The notes under the pieces: model-generated
Database searches by the model: none
What the model was told of the DNA's origin: nothing
The model's input: the letters and a program-made list of their open reading frames with translations, nothing else
Source: FEN-33 sp963768775
GTDB lineage: Archaea > Thermoplasmatota > Thermoplasmata > Methanomassiliicoccales > UBA472
Assembly: GCA_963768775.1 (NCBI GenBank)
Contig: CAVYIY010000006.1
Span: forward strand, 372,001 to 436,000
DNA: 64,000 nt
Reading direction: 5' to 3'
Translations under genes and position numbers: made by a program
Shown: one piece after another, positions 37,131 to 46,375 of the stretch
How the letters are laid out: the number at the start of each line of letters is the position of its first letter
How positions within the stretch are numbered: position 1 is the first letter of the stretch

Positions 37131-38451
37131 ATGTCCGCAGAGGCGCCGGTCCGTGACTCCAAGACCATCACCCCAGCCGATTTCGAGAAAACGATCGAGA
37201 TCGATGGTTGGGTCCAAGAGATCAGAGCGCTTGGGCGGAATAGCCTTCTTAATAGTGCGCGACCGCCATGGCACGATACAGGTGGCGCTGCCGAAGAAGA
37301 AGGTGCCAGCCGAGCTATTCGCCGCCGCCACCGCCCTTTCCCGCGAATCGGTGGTTCGGATCCAAGGGACGGTCAAGCAGAGCACGCAGGCGAGGAACGG
37401 CTACGAGATCATCCCCTCGGCGATCGAAGTCCTCTCCGCCGCCCGCTCGCCCCTGCCTATGGGGGTGGTCGACAAGGTGAACGTGGAGATGGACACCAGG
37501 CTGAACAACCGCTACATGGACTTGCGCAAGCCTGAGGTCCGTGCGGTCTTCGAGATCAAGTCGATGGTCCTGCAGCTGATCGACGAATACCTGGTGGACC
37601 ATGATTTCGTGGAGGTCTTCACCCCGAAGATCGTCGCATCGGGCGCCGAGGGCGGCTCGACCCTGTTCAAGATCGACTACTTCGGGCAGCCGGCCTACCT
37701 GGCACAAAGCCCGCAGCTGTACAAGCAGATGCTCATGTCCACCGGGCTCGACCGCATCTTCGAGATCGGCCCGGCCTTCCGGGCGGAGCCGTCGGACACC
37801 ATCCGGCATGTGAGCGAGTTCATCAGCTTCGACGGCGAAATGGCGCACATCCGCAGCATGCGGGACGTCCTCGACGTCCTGGAAGGCTGCGTCCAATACG
37901 CGGTGGAAGGAGTGGCGAAGAACGGATCGGAGCTGGCGTCGAGATTGGGGGTCGAGGTGAAGCTGCCCAAGACCCCGTACCCGGTGATAACGTACGCAGA
38001 CGCCCTGGATATGGTCGCCTCCGAGGGGACGTCGCTGAATATGGGGGACGACCTGGGGACCGAGGGGGAGAAGGTCCTGGGGAACATCATGGCGGTGAAA
38101 GGATACGACGTTTACTGGATAGTGGAATATCCCGAGGAAGCAAAACCATTCTACATCATGGAGAAGGACGGCACCCCGTTCTCCTACTCTTTCGACCTGG
38201 ACTATCGCGGGCAAGAGATCGCCTCCGGAGGCCAAAGGGAGCATCGCTACGACCGTCTGGTCCAGAGGATGATCAAGAAGGGGCTGGAGCCGGAGTCATT
38301 CGATTTCTACCTGGCATCATTCGCTTACGGCATGCCGCCCCACGGAGGCTGGGGGCTGGGGGTGGAGCGTTTGGTGCAGAAGATGCTCAACTTGCCTAAT
38401 GTGCGGGAAACGATCATCTTCCCCCGAGACCGCAATCGGCTCAGCCCCTAG
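37131..38451 (+). CDS. aspS: Aspartyl-tRNA synthetase (one frameshift)
   Basis: A class IIb synthetase of the archaeal/eukaryotic AspRS type. The N-terminal OB-fold anticodon domain is split: it begins MSAEAPVRDSKTITPADFEK, and after one extra base near 37235 it continues GGIAFLIVRDRHGTIQVALP. The catalytic domain is intact: NRYMDLRKPEVRAVF, DFVEVFTPKIVASGAEGG, YLAQSPQLYKQMLM, GPAFRAEPSDTIRHVSEF and the class II motif 3 in GGWGLGVERLVQKMLNL. Corrected length is 439 residues. Many archaeal AspRS also charge tRNA-Asn; whether this one does cannot be told. Confidence 0.93.
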
Positions 38452-38517
38452 AGGGGTAGCGTCATCCTATGGCAAAGGATTGAATCCTGCTGAGACCAAT
38501 ACCCCGGATGAGATGGG

Positions 38518-39021
38518 ATGGAAGACGAATACGAGCGCAGCCCGGTCGAGGACATCGTCGTGCACGACGAGGACGACAACCTGATCCATTTCTTCGTTGG
38601 GGGAGAGCCGCAGCCCAAGGGGAGCACGCGCGCCTTCTACGTCAAGAAGCTGGACAGGGTTGTCACCACCAACAGCAACCGCAACACCAAGCAGTGGCAG
38701 CTGCGCATCGCCATGGAGGCGCAGCGCGCCAACGAATGCCGCAAGGTGTCGTTCTACTCGCCCGACAAATGCTACGGCTACGAGGTTGACGCGGTCTTCG
38801 TCTTCCAGCGCCCCAAGAGCCTGCCCAAGCAGCTGCGCCTCAACACCAAGCGTCCGGATCTGGACAAGCTCCTCCGTGCAGTGCTCGATGGGCTGGCGAA
38901 CATCATCATTCCTGACGATGCGCAGGTCATCTCCATCAGCTCGAAGAAGCGGTACGGAGACGGCGCGGAGATGCCCGGGGCGGAGATATGCGTGCGGCGG
39001 GTGCTCTCCAAAAAGAAATGA
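38518..39021 (+). CDS. RusA-like endodeoxyribonuclease
   Basis: A 167-residue protein with the RusA fold. FFVGGEPQPKGSTRAF is the N-terminal motif, KQWQLRIAMEAQRA the helix, and KRPDLDKLLRAVLDGLANII with IIPDDAQVISISSKKRYG holds the acidic residues that bind metal in RusA Holliday junction resolvases. RusA is best known from phages and some bacterial chromosomes. No phage genes are nearby, and GC content matches the surroundings, so this looks resident. The archaeal resolvase Hjc does the housekeeping job in general, so its role here is unclear. It follows aspS by 66 bases. Confidence 0.8.
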   Translation: MEDEYERSPVEDIVVHDEDDNLIHFFVGGEPQPKGSTRAFYVKKLDRVVTTNSNRNTKQWQLRIAMEAQRANECRKVSFYSPDKCYGYEVDAVFVFQRPKSLPKQLRLNTKRPDLDKLLRAVLDGLANIIIPDDAQVISISSKKRYGDGAEMPGAEICVRRVLSKKK

Positions 39022-39223
39022 GATTGCGGCGATCTGGCAGTCTGCACTCATAGGGTTCATCATCTCCTCGCGGATCAGCTGACCCTCTTCTCTTCATCCT
39101 GCCAAAATCGCCAGGGACGCTCCCGTCCCGTTCCAGATTATCATTTGAGGCCATTTCAAATTAACGTCTTCATCAGAAACAAGGAATAATATGTAGGGAC
39201 GAAGGTTGTTGTTCCTGAGACCG

Positions 39224-39463
39224 ATGCCAAGCGCGATAGTGCTCATCAACGCCGAGATCGGCAAGGAGAACGAGATCCTGCAGGAGCTCTGCAAGATGCC
39301 AGAAGTGGAGAGAGCTTTGCTTGTCTATGGCGTCTATGACCTCGTGGCGAACCTCCAAGCGCCGACCATGGAGAAGCTGGAGGATGCCATCACCCTGAAG
39401 ATCCGCCGGGTCCCTGGCATCCGTTCCACCCTCACCTTGATCGTCAGCCGGCAATGCAAATAG
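39224..39463 (+). CDS. Lrp/AsnC ligand-binding (RAM) domain protein
   Basis: A stand-alone RAM domain of 79 residues: MPSAIVLINAEIGKENEILQ, then VERALLVYGVYDLVANLQAP and RRVPGIRSTLTLIVSRQ. There is no helix-turn-helix, so it cannot bind DNA in the Lrp manner by itself. Such single-domain proteins bind amino acids or act as partners of full-length Lrp proteins. An ATG or TTG a few codons upstream is also in frame. The next gene starts 15 bases later, so the two are very likely cotranscribed. Confidence 0.8.
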   Translation: MPSAIVLINAEIGKENEILQELCKMPEVERALLVYGVYDLVANLQAPTMEKLEDAITLKIRRVPGIRSTLTLIVSRQCK

Positions 39464-39478
39464 TTCATCTATCCCTAT

Positions 39479-40183
39479 GTGATTGCGACGGAAGTTCAGA
39501 TGGATAGATCGCTTTTCCCGCAGACGCCCAAGCGCAAGGTCGAGGGGCAGTATGCATACGAGAAGGACCTGGATATTCTCATCGCCAGCATGATGGCCGA
39601 CATGCCAGAAGTCCTCAAGCCGAAGTTGACGGCGCTCGAGGACCGCTTGAAGATCCTGCGTGATAAGAACCTGCTCAAGGTCAATCACTCGGTGCTCGAG
39701 CTGGTGGTGGCGAAGCACCTGATCATCAACGGCTACGAGGTGGAATTGGAGCACGAGCTCGAATCCGGCCTCACCTGCGACGTCTGGGCGCGGAAGGGGT
39801 TGGGCACCTGCATCGTGGAGGTGGAGACCGGCTACGTGCCGCCATCCCACGCCCTGGACCCGGTCGACTATATCAAGGCGCGCATCGCCAGCAAGATCGC
39901 CCGCTACTCCGGCTACTGCCAGAAGTTCATCCTCGGGGCGCCGCCGCACTACATCATGCCCATCCCGCGCATGCTCGCCACCCCCGCCCGCTTCCGCACC
40001 GAAGAGGAGATCTTCGAGGTGCAGCGCTACTGTGACATGTACTACTCCAATCCGCAGGTGTCCCGCGAGGAGATCCTGAACGCGCACATCCACAGCGTGA
40101 TGGTAATCGACGTCGACCAGGTGAAGCTGCGCGAGATCGATCCGATGGAGTACATCGATCGAGTTGACCTTTGGTACATGTGA
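39479..40183 (+). CDS. Conserved archaeal protein, possibly nuclease-like
   Basis: A 234-residue protein I do not recognise by name. It has a helical N-terminal half (AYEKDLDILIASMMADMPEV, LTALEDRLKILRDKN), then HSVLELVVAKHLIINGYEVELE, CDVWARKGLGTCIVEVETGYVP, and an extended C-terminus. The order E-(20)-D-x(n)-EVE inside beta strands resembles the PD-(D/E)xK nuclease fold, but the final Lys is replaced by Glu. It is downstream of the RAM-domain gene in a likely operon. The start is GTG; ATG at 39500 is the alternative. Nuclease activity is only inferred. Confidence 0.5.
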   Translation: MIATEVQMDRSLFPQTPKRKVEGQYAYEKDLDILIASMMADMPEVLKPKLTALEDRLKILRDKNLLKVNHSVLELVVAKHLIINGYEVELEHELESGLTCDVWARKGLGTCIVEVETGYVPPSHALDPVDYIKARIASKIARYSGYCQKFILGAPPHYIMPIPRMLATPARFRTEEEIFEVQRYCDMYYSNPQVSREEILNAHIHSVMVIDVDQVKLREIDPMEYIDRVDLWYM

Positions 40184-40248
40184 TTCCCCGGCCCCCGCCG
40201 GGGCGGCCTCTGTAAGAATTTATAATATGGTCCGCTTTAGGCAGGAAC

Positions 40249-40878
40249 GTGAGCGGGAGCGAGGACGTCCTGTTGTTCCTGGGCATGGTGGCCTTCGTTT
40301 CGCTGTCGGGGGTGATGGCACCAGGGCCGATGTTCGCCACCACCATAGCCAAGGGCTATAACGACCTCCGGGCGGGCCTGAAGATCTCCGTCGGTCACGC
40401 GGTCATCGAGATCCCGTTGATCGTTGCCATCTTCCTCGGCTTCGACACCGTCCTGAAGAACGACCAGGTGTTCATCGCCATCGGGCTGGTGGGCGGAGTC
40501 ATACTGCTGATATTGGGAGCGGACCAGATCCGCACGCGCAACACCAAGGTGATCGAAAAGGATAATGGTCATTCATCCTTCATATCCGGCATCGTCATGA
40601 CCGCGGCCAATCCTTACTTCATCTTGTGGTGGGCGACGGTGGGCGCGACGCTGATCGCGGGGGCGGTGCAGTTCGGGCTGATCATCCTGCCAATCTTCGC
40701 TGCCGTGCACCTGTCCGTTGACTTCGCCTGGAACTATCTGCTCTCGTTCTCGGTCTACAAGTCCAAGGCGATCTGGAACGAGCGCTGGCACCGATACCTG
40801 TTCGTGGCGTCGGGAGGCATCATGCTCTTCTTCGGCCTCTACTTCCTGGCGAGCTCGGTCCAGAGCCTGCTGGCCTGA
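40249..40878 (+). CDS. LysE/RhtB family exporter
   Basis: A six-helix membrane exporter of the LysE superfamily, 209 residues. MVAFVSLSGVMAPGPMFATT is the conserved first helix with its PGP motif, GHAVIEIPLIVAIFLG the second block, and ISGIVMTAANPYFILWWATVG the ANPxxxxWW signature. Members pump out amino acids or related compounds. The GTG start is favoured because AATTTATAATATGG at 40217-40230 is a TATA box at leaderless distance. It stands alone. Confidence 0.88.
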   Translation: MSGSEDVLLFLGMVAFVSLSGVMAPGPMFATTIAKGYNDLRAGLKISVGHAVIEIPLIVAIFLGFDTVLKNDQVFIAIGLVGGVILLILGADQIRTRNTKVIEKDNGHSSFISGIVMTAANPYFILWWATVGATLIAGAVQFGLIILPIFAAVHLSVDFAWNYLLSFSVYKSKAIWNERWHRYLFVASGGIMLFFGLYFLASSVQSLLA

Positions 40879-41053
40879 AATTGACAACTATTAGTACGAC
40901 GACAGGGGCGACTTCCTGCCTAAATCGAATGACGGACAGCTGAATCTGCTCGGTGCTGGGCGGTTATATCTATCCCATGGGGGCGAACGTCATCCACGAC
41001 CCTTCCTTCTTCGGCGAGGCCTTCCAGATGGACATCAGGGACTGACAGTACTG
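40879..41053. other. Intergenic stretch with a possible short peptide frame
   Basis: Between the exporter and the small membrane protein I see only a 22-codon frame at 40977-41045 (MGANVIHDPSFFGEAFQM). It has no ribosome site and no similarity, so I do not call it a gene. Confidence 0.3.
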
Positions 41054-41188
41054 ATGGCCCTGCTCGTGGTCGGCTTGGTAGTAGTCGGAGCGGGCATGGT
41101 CATCGTCCTGACGGTCATCCGCCGTTCAAACAAGAAGGGCAGGCAGAAGTGCGATTATCGAACTGCGCCAGAATACCGTGGCTCCTAG
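41054..41188 (+). CDS. Possible 44-residue single-helix membrane protein
   Basis: The frame reads MALLVVGLVVVGAGMVIVLT followed by VIRRSNKKGRQK and a polar end. One hydrophobic helix and a basic tail would place it in the membrane with the C-terminus inside. No ribosome binding site or family is recognisable, and the frame is short enough to be chance in a GC-rich region, so confidence is low. Confidence 0.3.
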   Translation: MALLVVGLVVVGAGMVIVLTVIRRSNKKGRQKCDYRTAPEYRGS

Positions 41189-41285
41189 TATCGAAGCCCC
41201 TCCTTCATTTTATTATACCTTCCTCGTTCAGCGCTGAAGCTCGATGTAATGCACGCGTTAAGAACGGGCTCCGGAGATGATCGCC

Positions 41286-42194
41286 CTAATCGCCCCGACC
41301 CACGGCCATCATCCGCTCCAACGGCAAACGGGCGCGCTTCAAGATGTCCTCGGGTATGATGATCTCATGCTGCATCTTCTCCAGGGCGTTGACGACCGAG
41401 CGCAGATCGGTCCGCTTCATGTTCGGGCAGGTCACGCCAGGCAAGGAGTAGAACCTCTTGGTCGGTAGAAGCTTGTGCAAGCGGTAGGTCATCTCCCCCT
41501 CGGTGGCGATGATGAATTCGTCCGCCTCTGAGTCCTTGGCGAAGTTGATCATGCCTTCGGTGGAGCGGACCGCGTCCGCCATGTCCAAGACCGGAGGACG
41601 GCACTCGGGGTGGGCGAGGACGACCGCCTTCGGATGCAGCCGCTTCTGGGCCGCTATCATTTCTGGGGTTATGGAATCGTGAGTGGGGCAGAACCCGGGC
41701 CAGAGGATGAGCTTCTTCTGCTTCTCCGTCCGCTGGACCCAATAGCCAAGGTTCGCGTCCGGAACGAAGATGACCTCCTTGGCGGTCAAAGAGGCCACCA
41801 CCTTGATGGCGTTCGAGGACGTGCAACAGATGTCGACCTCGGCCTTCGTTGCCGCGCTGGTATTGACGTAGGCGACCGATTCTGCCTTCGGATGCTGGCG
41901 CTTCATCTCCACCAACGCCGCGCTGTCGATCATGGCGGACATCGGGCACGTCGCGAGCAGCTCGGGCAGGAGCACGGTCTTCTGGGGGCTTAGTATCTTG
42001 GCGCTCTCGGCCATGAAGTCTACGCCGCAGAAAACGATGACATCCGCATCGGTCTTGGCTGCTTGTTGGGACAGGCCAAGCGAATCTCCGACGAAATCGG
42101 CGATGTCCTGCACTTCTGGCATTTGATAATTGTGCGCCAGGATGATCGCGTTACGCTTCTTCTTCAGCCTCTGGACCTCGTCCCTGAGGGACAT
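41286..42194 (-). CDS. nadA: Quinolinate synthase A
   Basis: NadA condenses iminoaspartate with dihydroxyacetone phosphate to quinolinate, using a 4Fe-4S cluster, in NAD synthesis. LAHNYQMPEVQDIADFVGDS and the three cluster cysteines (IVFCGVDFMAE, EVDICCTSSNA, GVTCPNMKRTDL) are present, as is HPECRPPVLDMAD. Length is normal at 302 residues. The ATG at 42194 lies 20 bases from a leftward TATA-like sequence (42214-42228), so the mRNA is probably leaderless and the longer in-frame start is unlikely. NadB and NadC are not in the window. Divergent from the PPC-domain gene. Confidence 0.95.
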   Translation of the reverse strand: MSLRDEVQRLKKKRNAIILAHNYQMPEVQDIADFVGDSLGLSQQAAKTDADVIVFCGVDFMAESAKILSPQKTVLLPELLATCPMSAMIDSAALVEMKRQHPKAESVAYVNTSAATKAEVDICCTSSNAIKVVASLTAKEVIFVPDANLGYWVQRTEKQKKLILWPGFCPTHDSITPEMIAAQKRLHPKAVVLAHPECRPPVLDMADAVRSTEGMINFAKDSEADEFIIATEGEMTYRLHKLLPTKRFYSLPGVTCPNMKRTDLRSVVNALEKMQHEIIIPEDILKRARLPLERMMAVGRGD

Positions 42195-42300
42195 GGGGCG
42201 TCCATCTATAGCCAGGTATAAATAAATTGGCCGCCGGGAAGGGTAAACCAATGTTAGAAGAGGGAGGAATGCGAATCATCCTGACCGAAGAAGGGTTAGA

Positions 42301-42789
42301 ATGAAGTTCTCCCAAGGCAAGGAAGGAAGGATCTTCATCGTTCGCCTCGAGGATGGCGAGGTGATCCACAAGACGCTCGAGCTTTTCGCCGCCGAGCATC
42401 ATATCTCCGCGGCGACCGTCTCCATCGTCGGAGCGGTCGACGAAGGGAGCAAACTGGTGGTGGGACCGGAGAAGCGCGAGGCAATGCCCCCGATCCCCAT
42501 GGAGCATACGCTTACCGAGGTCCACGAGATGACCGGCGTGGGGACCATCTTCCCCAGCGAGAACGGTGCGCCGACCCTGCACATGCACATCGCCTGCGGA
42601 AGGCAGGACGACGCCGTTGCTGGCTGTGTCAGAAGAGGCGTGCGCGTTTGGAAGACGGCCGAGGTGGTCATCCGCGAGATCGTCGGCACCAGCGCCAGGC
42701 GGGAGGTCGATCCGGCCACAGGGTTCGAGCTGCTCCATCCGCGCCGCTCGACGGTGACAGACCTGTCCCGGAACAACAACGAGCGGTGA
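42301..42789 (+). CDS. PPC/DUF296 domain protein
   Basis: A 162-residue protein of the PPC (DUF296) family. MKFSQGKEGRIFIVRLEDGE opens the domain, AAEHHISAATVSIVGAVDEG and GAPTLHMHIACGRQDDAVAGC are its core, with the conserved histidines and glycine. In plants this domain sits beside AT-hooks; the prokaryotic single-domain proteins form trimers and have no settled role, though DNA binding is suggested. It lacks an AT-hook here. Convergent with the histidine kinase gene. Confidence 0.85.
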   Translation: MKFSQGKEGRIFIVRLEDGEVIHKTLELFAAEHHISAATVSIVGAVDEGSKLVVGPEKREAMPPIPMEHTLTEVHEMTGVGTIFPSENGAPTLHMHIACGRQDDAVAGCVRRGVRVWKTAEVVIREIVGTSARREVDPATGFELLHPRRSTVTDLSRNNNER

Positions 42790-42854
42790 CTTACCGATGG
42801 GATCGAGGATTCGAAGCTGATGATAAACAGAAATCCGACCGGGCGGCCAGGTCC

Positions 42855-45575
42855 CTATGCCGATTGAGCGGACCTTGCCTCGGGCAATGAGATCACGAAC
42901 GTCGCTCCGTGAGGTGTGCTGTCCTCGACCCATACCTCGCCGCCGTATCTCTCGACCGCCTTGCTCACCAGATAGAGGCCCAATCCCGTGCCTCCGTTCA
43001 CACCGTGGCTGAAACCTTCCTGGAATACCTTGTCCTTCAGTTCGTCCGGAATCCCGATGCCGTTGTCGGCGATGCGCATGAGGCATTTTCCATCCTGTCT
43101 CTCGATCATAACATCGATGCGGTCCGCCTTGCCATGGATGGTGGCGTTCCTCACGATATTGTCGATCGCCGAACCGATGGCATCGTCCGCCAGGACGTCG
43201 CATGACCCTTCGACCTTGAAATCAATCATGTAGCCCTTGCATACGCTGTCCGCGACCTTGGCCAGATTGACCGTCTTGAGCGGCCCCCCGCTTAAGGCGA
43301 TCTTCTCCAGCTCTTTCATCCGCTTGATCATCTCCATGGAGCGGTTCACCGCCCTGGTGGCGCCAGTGAGGAACTTCTCGCTCTGGGTCCGCTTGTACAT
43401 TTCCAGGGAGCCGTTGAGCACAGTGAGTTCGTTCAGGGTGTCATGCCTGAGGATGCCGTTGATCAGTCTGAGCACCTCATTGAGCTGGATCAGGCGCTCC
43501 TCCATGTGCTTCCTCTCGGTGATGTCGGATGCCACCACGATGATGCTTCCCGTCTTTCCGCCCTGGTCGATTATCGGGGCGGTCGAAATGGAGATGACCT
43601 TCATCATCCCGTCGGGCAGGCGCTTCTTCACCTCCACGTCGACCATCTGTTCTCCTCGGAGCATCCTCTGTTTTATGGCCAGGATGCCCTCGTCCAAACC
43701 GTCTGGCAGGAAAGCGAAGGGCCGGGCGCTGTCGATCTCCTCCCAGCCGAAGATGCGCTCCGCTGCTGGATTCCAGGTGGATATGGCCCCGTCCAGATCG
43801 ATGGAGAGGATTGCCAGCGGGGAGGTGTGGATGATAGCCTTGAGCTTGCTTCCAGTCTCCCAGACCTTCTCCTCGATTAGTTGGCGCTTATTGATATCCC
43901 GGATGCTTCCGACAATACCTTGGACCTCGTCTTCTCGATCAAGGACGAAGCGGCCAACGAATTCGACCCATGGGAAAGATAGGCTGGACCGAGCTCTGAA
44001 TTTGATGGTAAAGGGACTTCGATTCCTTCCCAGGGCATTGACGGAATCGAGGAAAGCCCGAAGGTCGTCGGGATAGACGAAGTCCTTCAGGTTCTTGCCC
44101 ATTACCTCCTCGGGGGGATAATTGAGGATGTCCCCCGCCGCAGAGTTGACGTATCTTATGTTCCATTCTGGATCCAGTTCGATGATTATGTCCAGGACAT
44201 TGTCGGCGAGAAGGCGCAATCTGGCCTCGTTCTCCATCGACGTCGCGGCCGCAGTGATTTCTTCGGCGGCGATTGTCGCCGGTGCAGGCTGAGCCATTGG
44301 CTGCCTCGCCTCGAGCGAGTTGAGGGAATAGGATAGGTTCGACGCCAGATTGGAAAAGAGGTCCACCTCGTCGCTGTCGAAGGCGTCCTTGTACGTCGAA
44401 TAGATGTGCATAACACCGCTCACCGCCTCGTCGATGAACAGCGGCAGGGAGAGGCTGGAACGGATCTCCAGGCGCTCCACCTCATCCCGCCAAGGGGACA
44501 TCGACGGATCGGTGAACAGATCGCGCAGGACCACCGGGGCTCGAGTCTTGTGCACTCGACCGCTCGGTCCTTGCTCTGTCTTCGAATCATCGTAGCGGAT
44601 GGCAATTCCCAGAGGATTCCTATGGTCGGGGCCAGAGTGAACCAATTCGGTCACCAGCCCATCGTCGTCATACCTTCCGATCCAGGCGAGAGGATAGCCT
44701 TCCTCATTGGTCACCACCTCGCATACGCCTTGCAGCATCTCCAGCTCATTCTTCGCAATGCCGATGTGGCGTCCGGTGAGGACTATCATGCGCAGCGCCC
44801 GATTGATGCGCTCTGTCTGTGCTTCGACCTTCACTTTATCGCTGATGTCATGAACGATGGCATACCCTCTGTTTACTCCCTTTACACGTAGCATCCCGGA
44901 ATAGAGCTCGACGTGGCGGACCTCCCCGTTCGCCAGCCGATGCTTCATCGCATGGGTGGCGGCCTTTCCATTCGGCTCGTGACTCGATTTCGCTGGATTG
45001 GCTGCTTCGGGCGCCACGGCCAGGTCGTCGATCTTCAGCTTGAGAAGCTCGTCCCTTGAGAAGCCGTAGAAGGCGCAGGCGGCGTGGTTCGCGTCGACGA
45101 TGCTCCCGTCCGCCGGGTCCAGCAGGATCATCGATTCCACGTTGTCCTTGAAGAGCTTCTCGTAGATTTCCTCGGACTCGCGCAATTGCTCTATGGCCTG
45201 ACGCTGGGAGACCGAGCGCTTGATGATGTTGGCGAGCTCCATGAACTGAGTCTTCGGGTCCCCGCCCTTCTGCAGGTAGAAGTCGGCGCCATTGTTCAGC
45301 GCGTCGATGACCACGTCCTCTCGCCCCTTGCCTGTGAAGAGGATGAAGGGCGTGGTCCGCCCTTGGATGCGGATCGATTTGAGGAACTGAATGCCATCGA
45401 TCTTGGGCATCTGATAGTCGCAAACGATGACGTCGAAGTGGTTGGTCTCGAGCATCACCATGGCATCCATGGCCGAGGTAGAGGGCTCTACCACTATCTC
45501 CCCGTCCCGCTCCAAGAAGTTCTTGGATATGTCCAGCAAGGCGGGGTCATCATCGATACAGAGCGCCCTGATCAT
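42855..45575 (-). CDS. Hybrid histidine kinase with N-terminal receiver (REC-PAS-GAF-PAS-PAS-HK)
   Basis: A 906-residue cytoplasmic sensor kinase. The receiver comes first (CIDDDPALLD, VIVCDYQMPKIDG, ILFTGKGRE). Next come a PAS domain with NHAACAFYGFSRDELL, a GAF domain (residues about 270-430, SSLSLPLFIDEAVSGVMHIY), a PAS with a PAC segment (YVNSAAGDILNYPPEE) and another (STWNPAAERIFGWEEID). The kinase core has its likely phospho-acceptor in LRHDTLNEL (His711) and ATP motifs ADNGIGIP and GTGLGLYLV. There are no membrane helices. No response regulator lies next to it, so phosphotransfer may be internal or to a distant partner. The signal is unknown. Confidence 0.92.
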   Translation of the reverse strand: MIRALCIDDDPALLDISKNFLERDGEIVVEPSTSAMDAMVMLETNHFDVIVCDYQMPKIDGIQFLKSIRIQGRTTPFILFTGKGREDVVIDALNNGADFYLQKGGDPKTQFMELANIIKRSVSQRQAIEQLRESEEIYEKLFKDNVESMILLDPADGSIVDANHAACAFYGFSRDELLKLKIDDLAVAPEAANPAKSSHEPNGKAATHAMKHRLANGEVRHVELYSGMLRVKGVNRGYAIVHDISDKVKVEAQTERINRALRMIVLTGRHIGIAKNELEMLQGVCEVVTNEEGYPLAWIGRYDDDGLVTELVHSGPDHRNPLGIAIRYDDSKTEQGPSGRVHKTRAPVVLRDLFTDPSMSPWRDEVERLEIRSSLSLPLFIDEAVSGVMHIYSTYKDAFDSDEVDLFSNLASNLSYSLNSLEARQPMAQPAPATIAAEEITAAATSMENEARLRLLADNVLDIIIELDPEWNIRYVNSAAGDILNYPPEEVMGKNLKDFVYPDDLRAFLDSVNALGRNRSPFTIKFRARSSLSFPWVEFVGRFVLDREDEVQGIVGSIRDINKRQLIEEKVWETGSKLKAIIHTSPLAILSIDLDGAISTWNPAAERIFGWEEIDSARPFAFLPDGLDEGILAIKQRMLRGEQMVDVEVKKRLPDGMMKVISISTAPIIDQGGKTGSIIVVASDITERKHMEERLIQLNEVLRLINGILRHDTLNELTVLNGSLEMYKRTQSEKFLTGATRAVNRSMEMIKRMKELEKIALSGGPLKTVNLAKVADSVCKGYMIDFKVEGSCDVLADDAIGSAIDNIVRNATIHGKADRIDVMIERQDGKCLMRIADNGIGIPDELKDKVFQEGFSHGVNGGTGLGLYLVSKAVERYGGEVWVEDSTPHGATFVISLPEARSAQSA

Positions 45576-45779
45576 CGGTACCCTTGTCCTGGCAGATTCA
45601 AAATGAATGCGTTTCGTATTTCATTCTATGCTGGTAATTCCCCAAATGGATAATGTGAATGGACATGCGGAGACAATGTTTCGGCGCGAATGCCGCCCAG
45701 CGGCTCAAGAACAATTAATTAAGCTGCGATGGCCTTCGCTCATTGATGCGGTGATTACCTGGCAACGGCAATACGCTGG

Positions 45780-46331
45780 GTGGGGACGGGGGGACAGGGA
45801 ATTGTCTTCGCTGGAATGGTCTTGGCGAGAGCGGCCGCTCTATACGAGAAGCGTAGTGGCCAAGGGCTCTTCGTCAACCAGACCCAGTCCTACGGGCCAG
45901 CGGTGAGGGGGGACGTGATCAAATGCGATGTCGTGATCTCGGAGGCCAGCGCCTTCTACCCCTTCGTCGAGGTGCCTGACTACCTGGTGGTGATGTCCCA
46001 GAGCGCCTATGACAAGTTCATCGAGCAGACCGGCCTGGGCACGATAATCATACTGGACGAGGATGCGGTGGAATCGAGGCCGGGCCAACCCCACTTCGAC
46101 ATTCCGGCGATGCGCCGGGCCGAGGAGATGGGCAGGAATGGCTCGGCTAACATGATCATGCTCGGTGCGCTGATCGGGACATCAGGCATGCTTGGCGAGG
46201 AGTCAGTGCTACAGGCCATCGCCAAGGCGAGTCCTTCGAGCACCGGAGTGATGAATGCGAAGGCCTTCACCGAAGGCATGAGCATCGGCCGCGCCATTCT
46301 TGCGGCCAAGGGTAAGGGGGGATCTGACTGA
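45780..46331 (+). CDS. 2-oxoacid:ferredoxin oxidoreductase gamma subunit
   Basis: The gamma (KorC/PorC type) subunit of a 2-oxoacid:ferredoxin oxidoreductase. GTGGQGIVFAGMVLARAA, FVNQTQSYGPAVRGD and CDVVISEASAFYPF are the family motifs, and NMIMLGALIGTSGML closes the domain. The GTG at 45780 cuts off the usual first residues. If one base is removed near 45752, an ATG at 45746 joins the same frame at leaderless distance from a TATA-like ACAATTAATTAA near 45709; I think this is the real start. Alpha, beta and ferredoxin subunits are not adjacent. The next gene encodes MptD. Confidence 0.82.
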   Translation: MGTGGQGIVFAGMVLARAAALYEKRSGQGLFVNQTQSYGPAVRGDVIKCDVVISEASAFYPFVEVPDYLVVMSQSAYDKFIEQTGLGTIIILDEDAVESRPGQPHFDIPAMRRAEEMGRNGSANMIMLGALIGTSGMLGEESVLQAIAKASPSSTGVMNAKAFTEGMSIGRAILAAKGKGGSD

Positions 46332-46375
46332 CGAGCAAGAGGGAAGCGGCGGCATCATCCTATTTCAACTGCACA

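Noticed and set aside
40977..41045. 22-codon frame MGANVIHDPSFFGEAF
   Set aside because: No ribosome site, no similarity and too short to be distinguished from chance.
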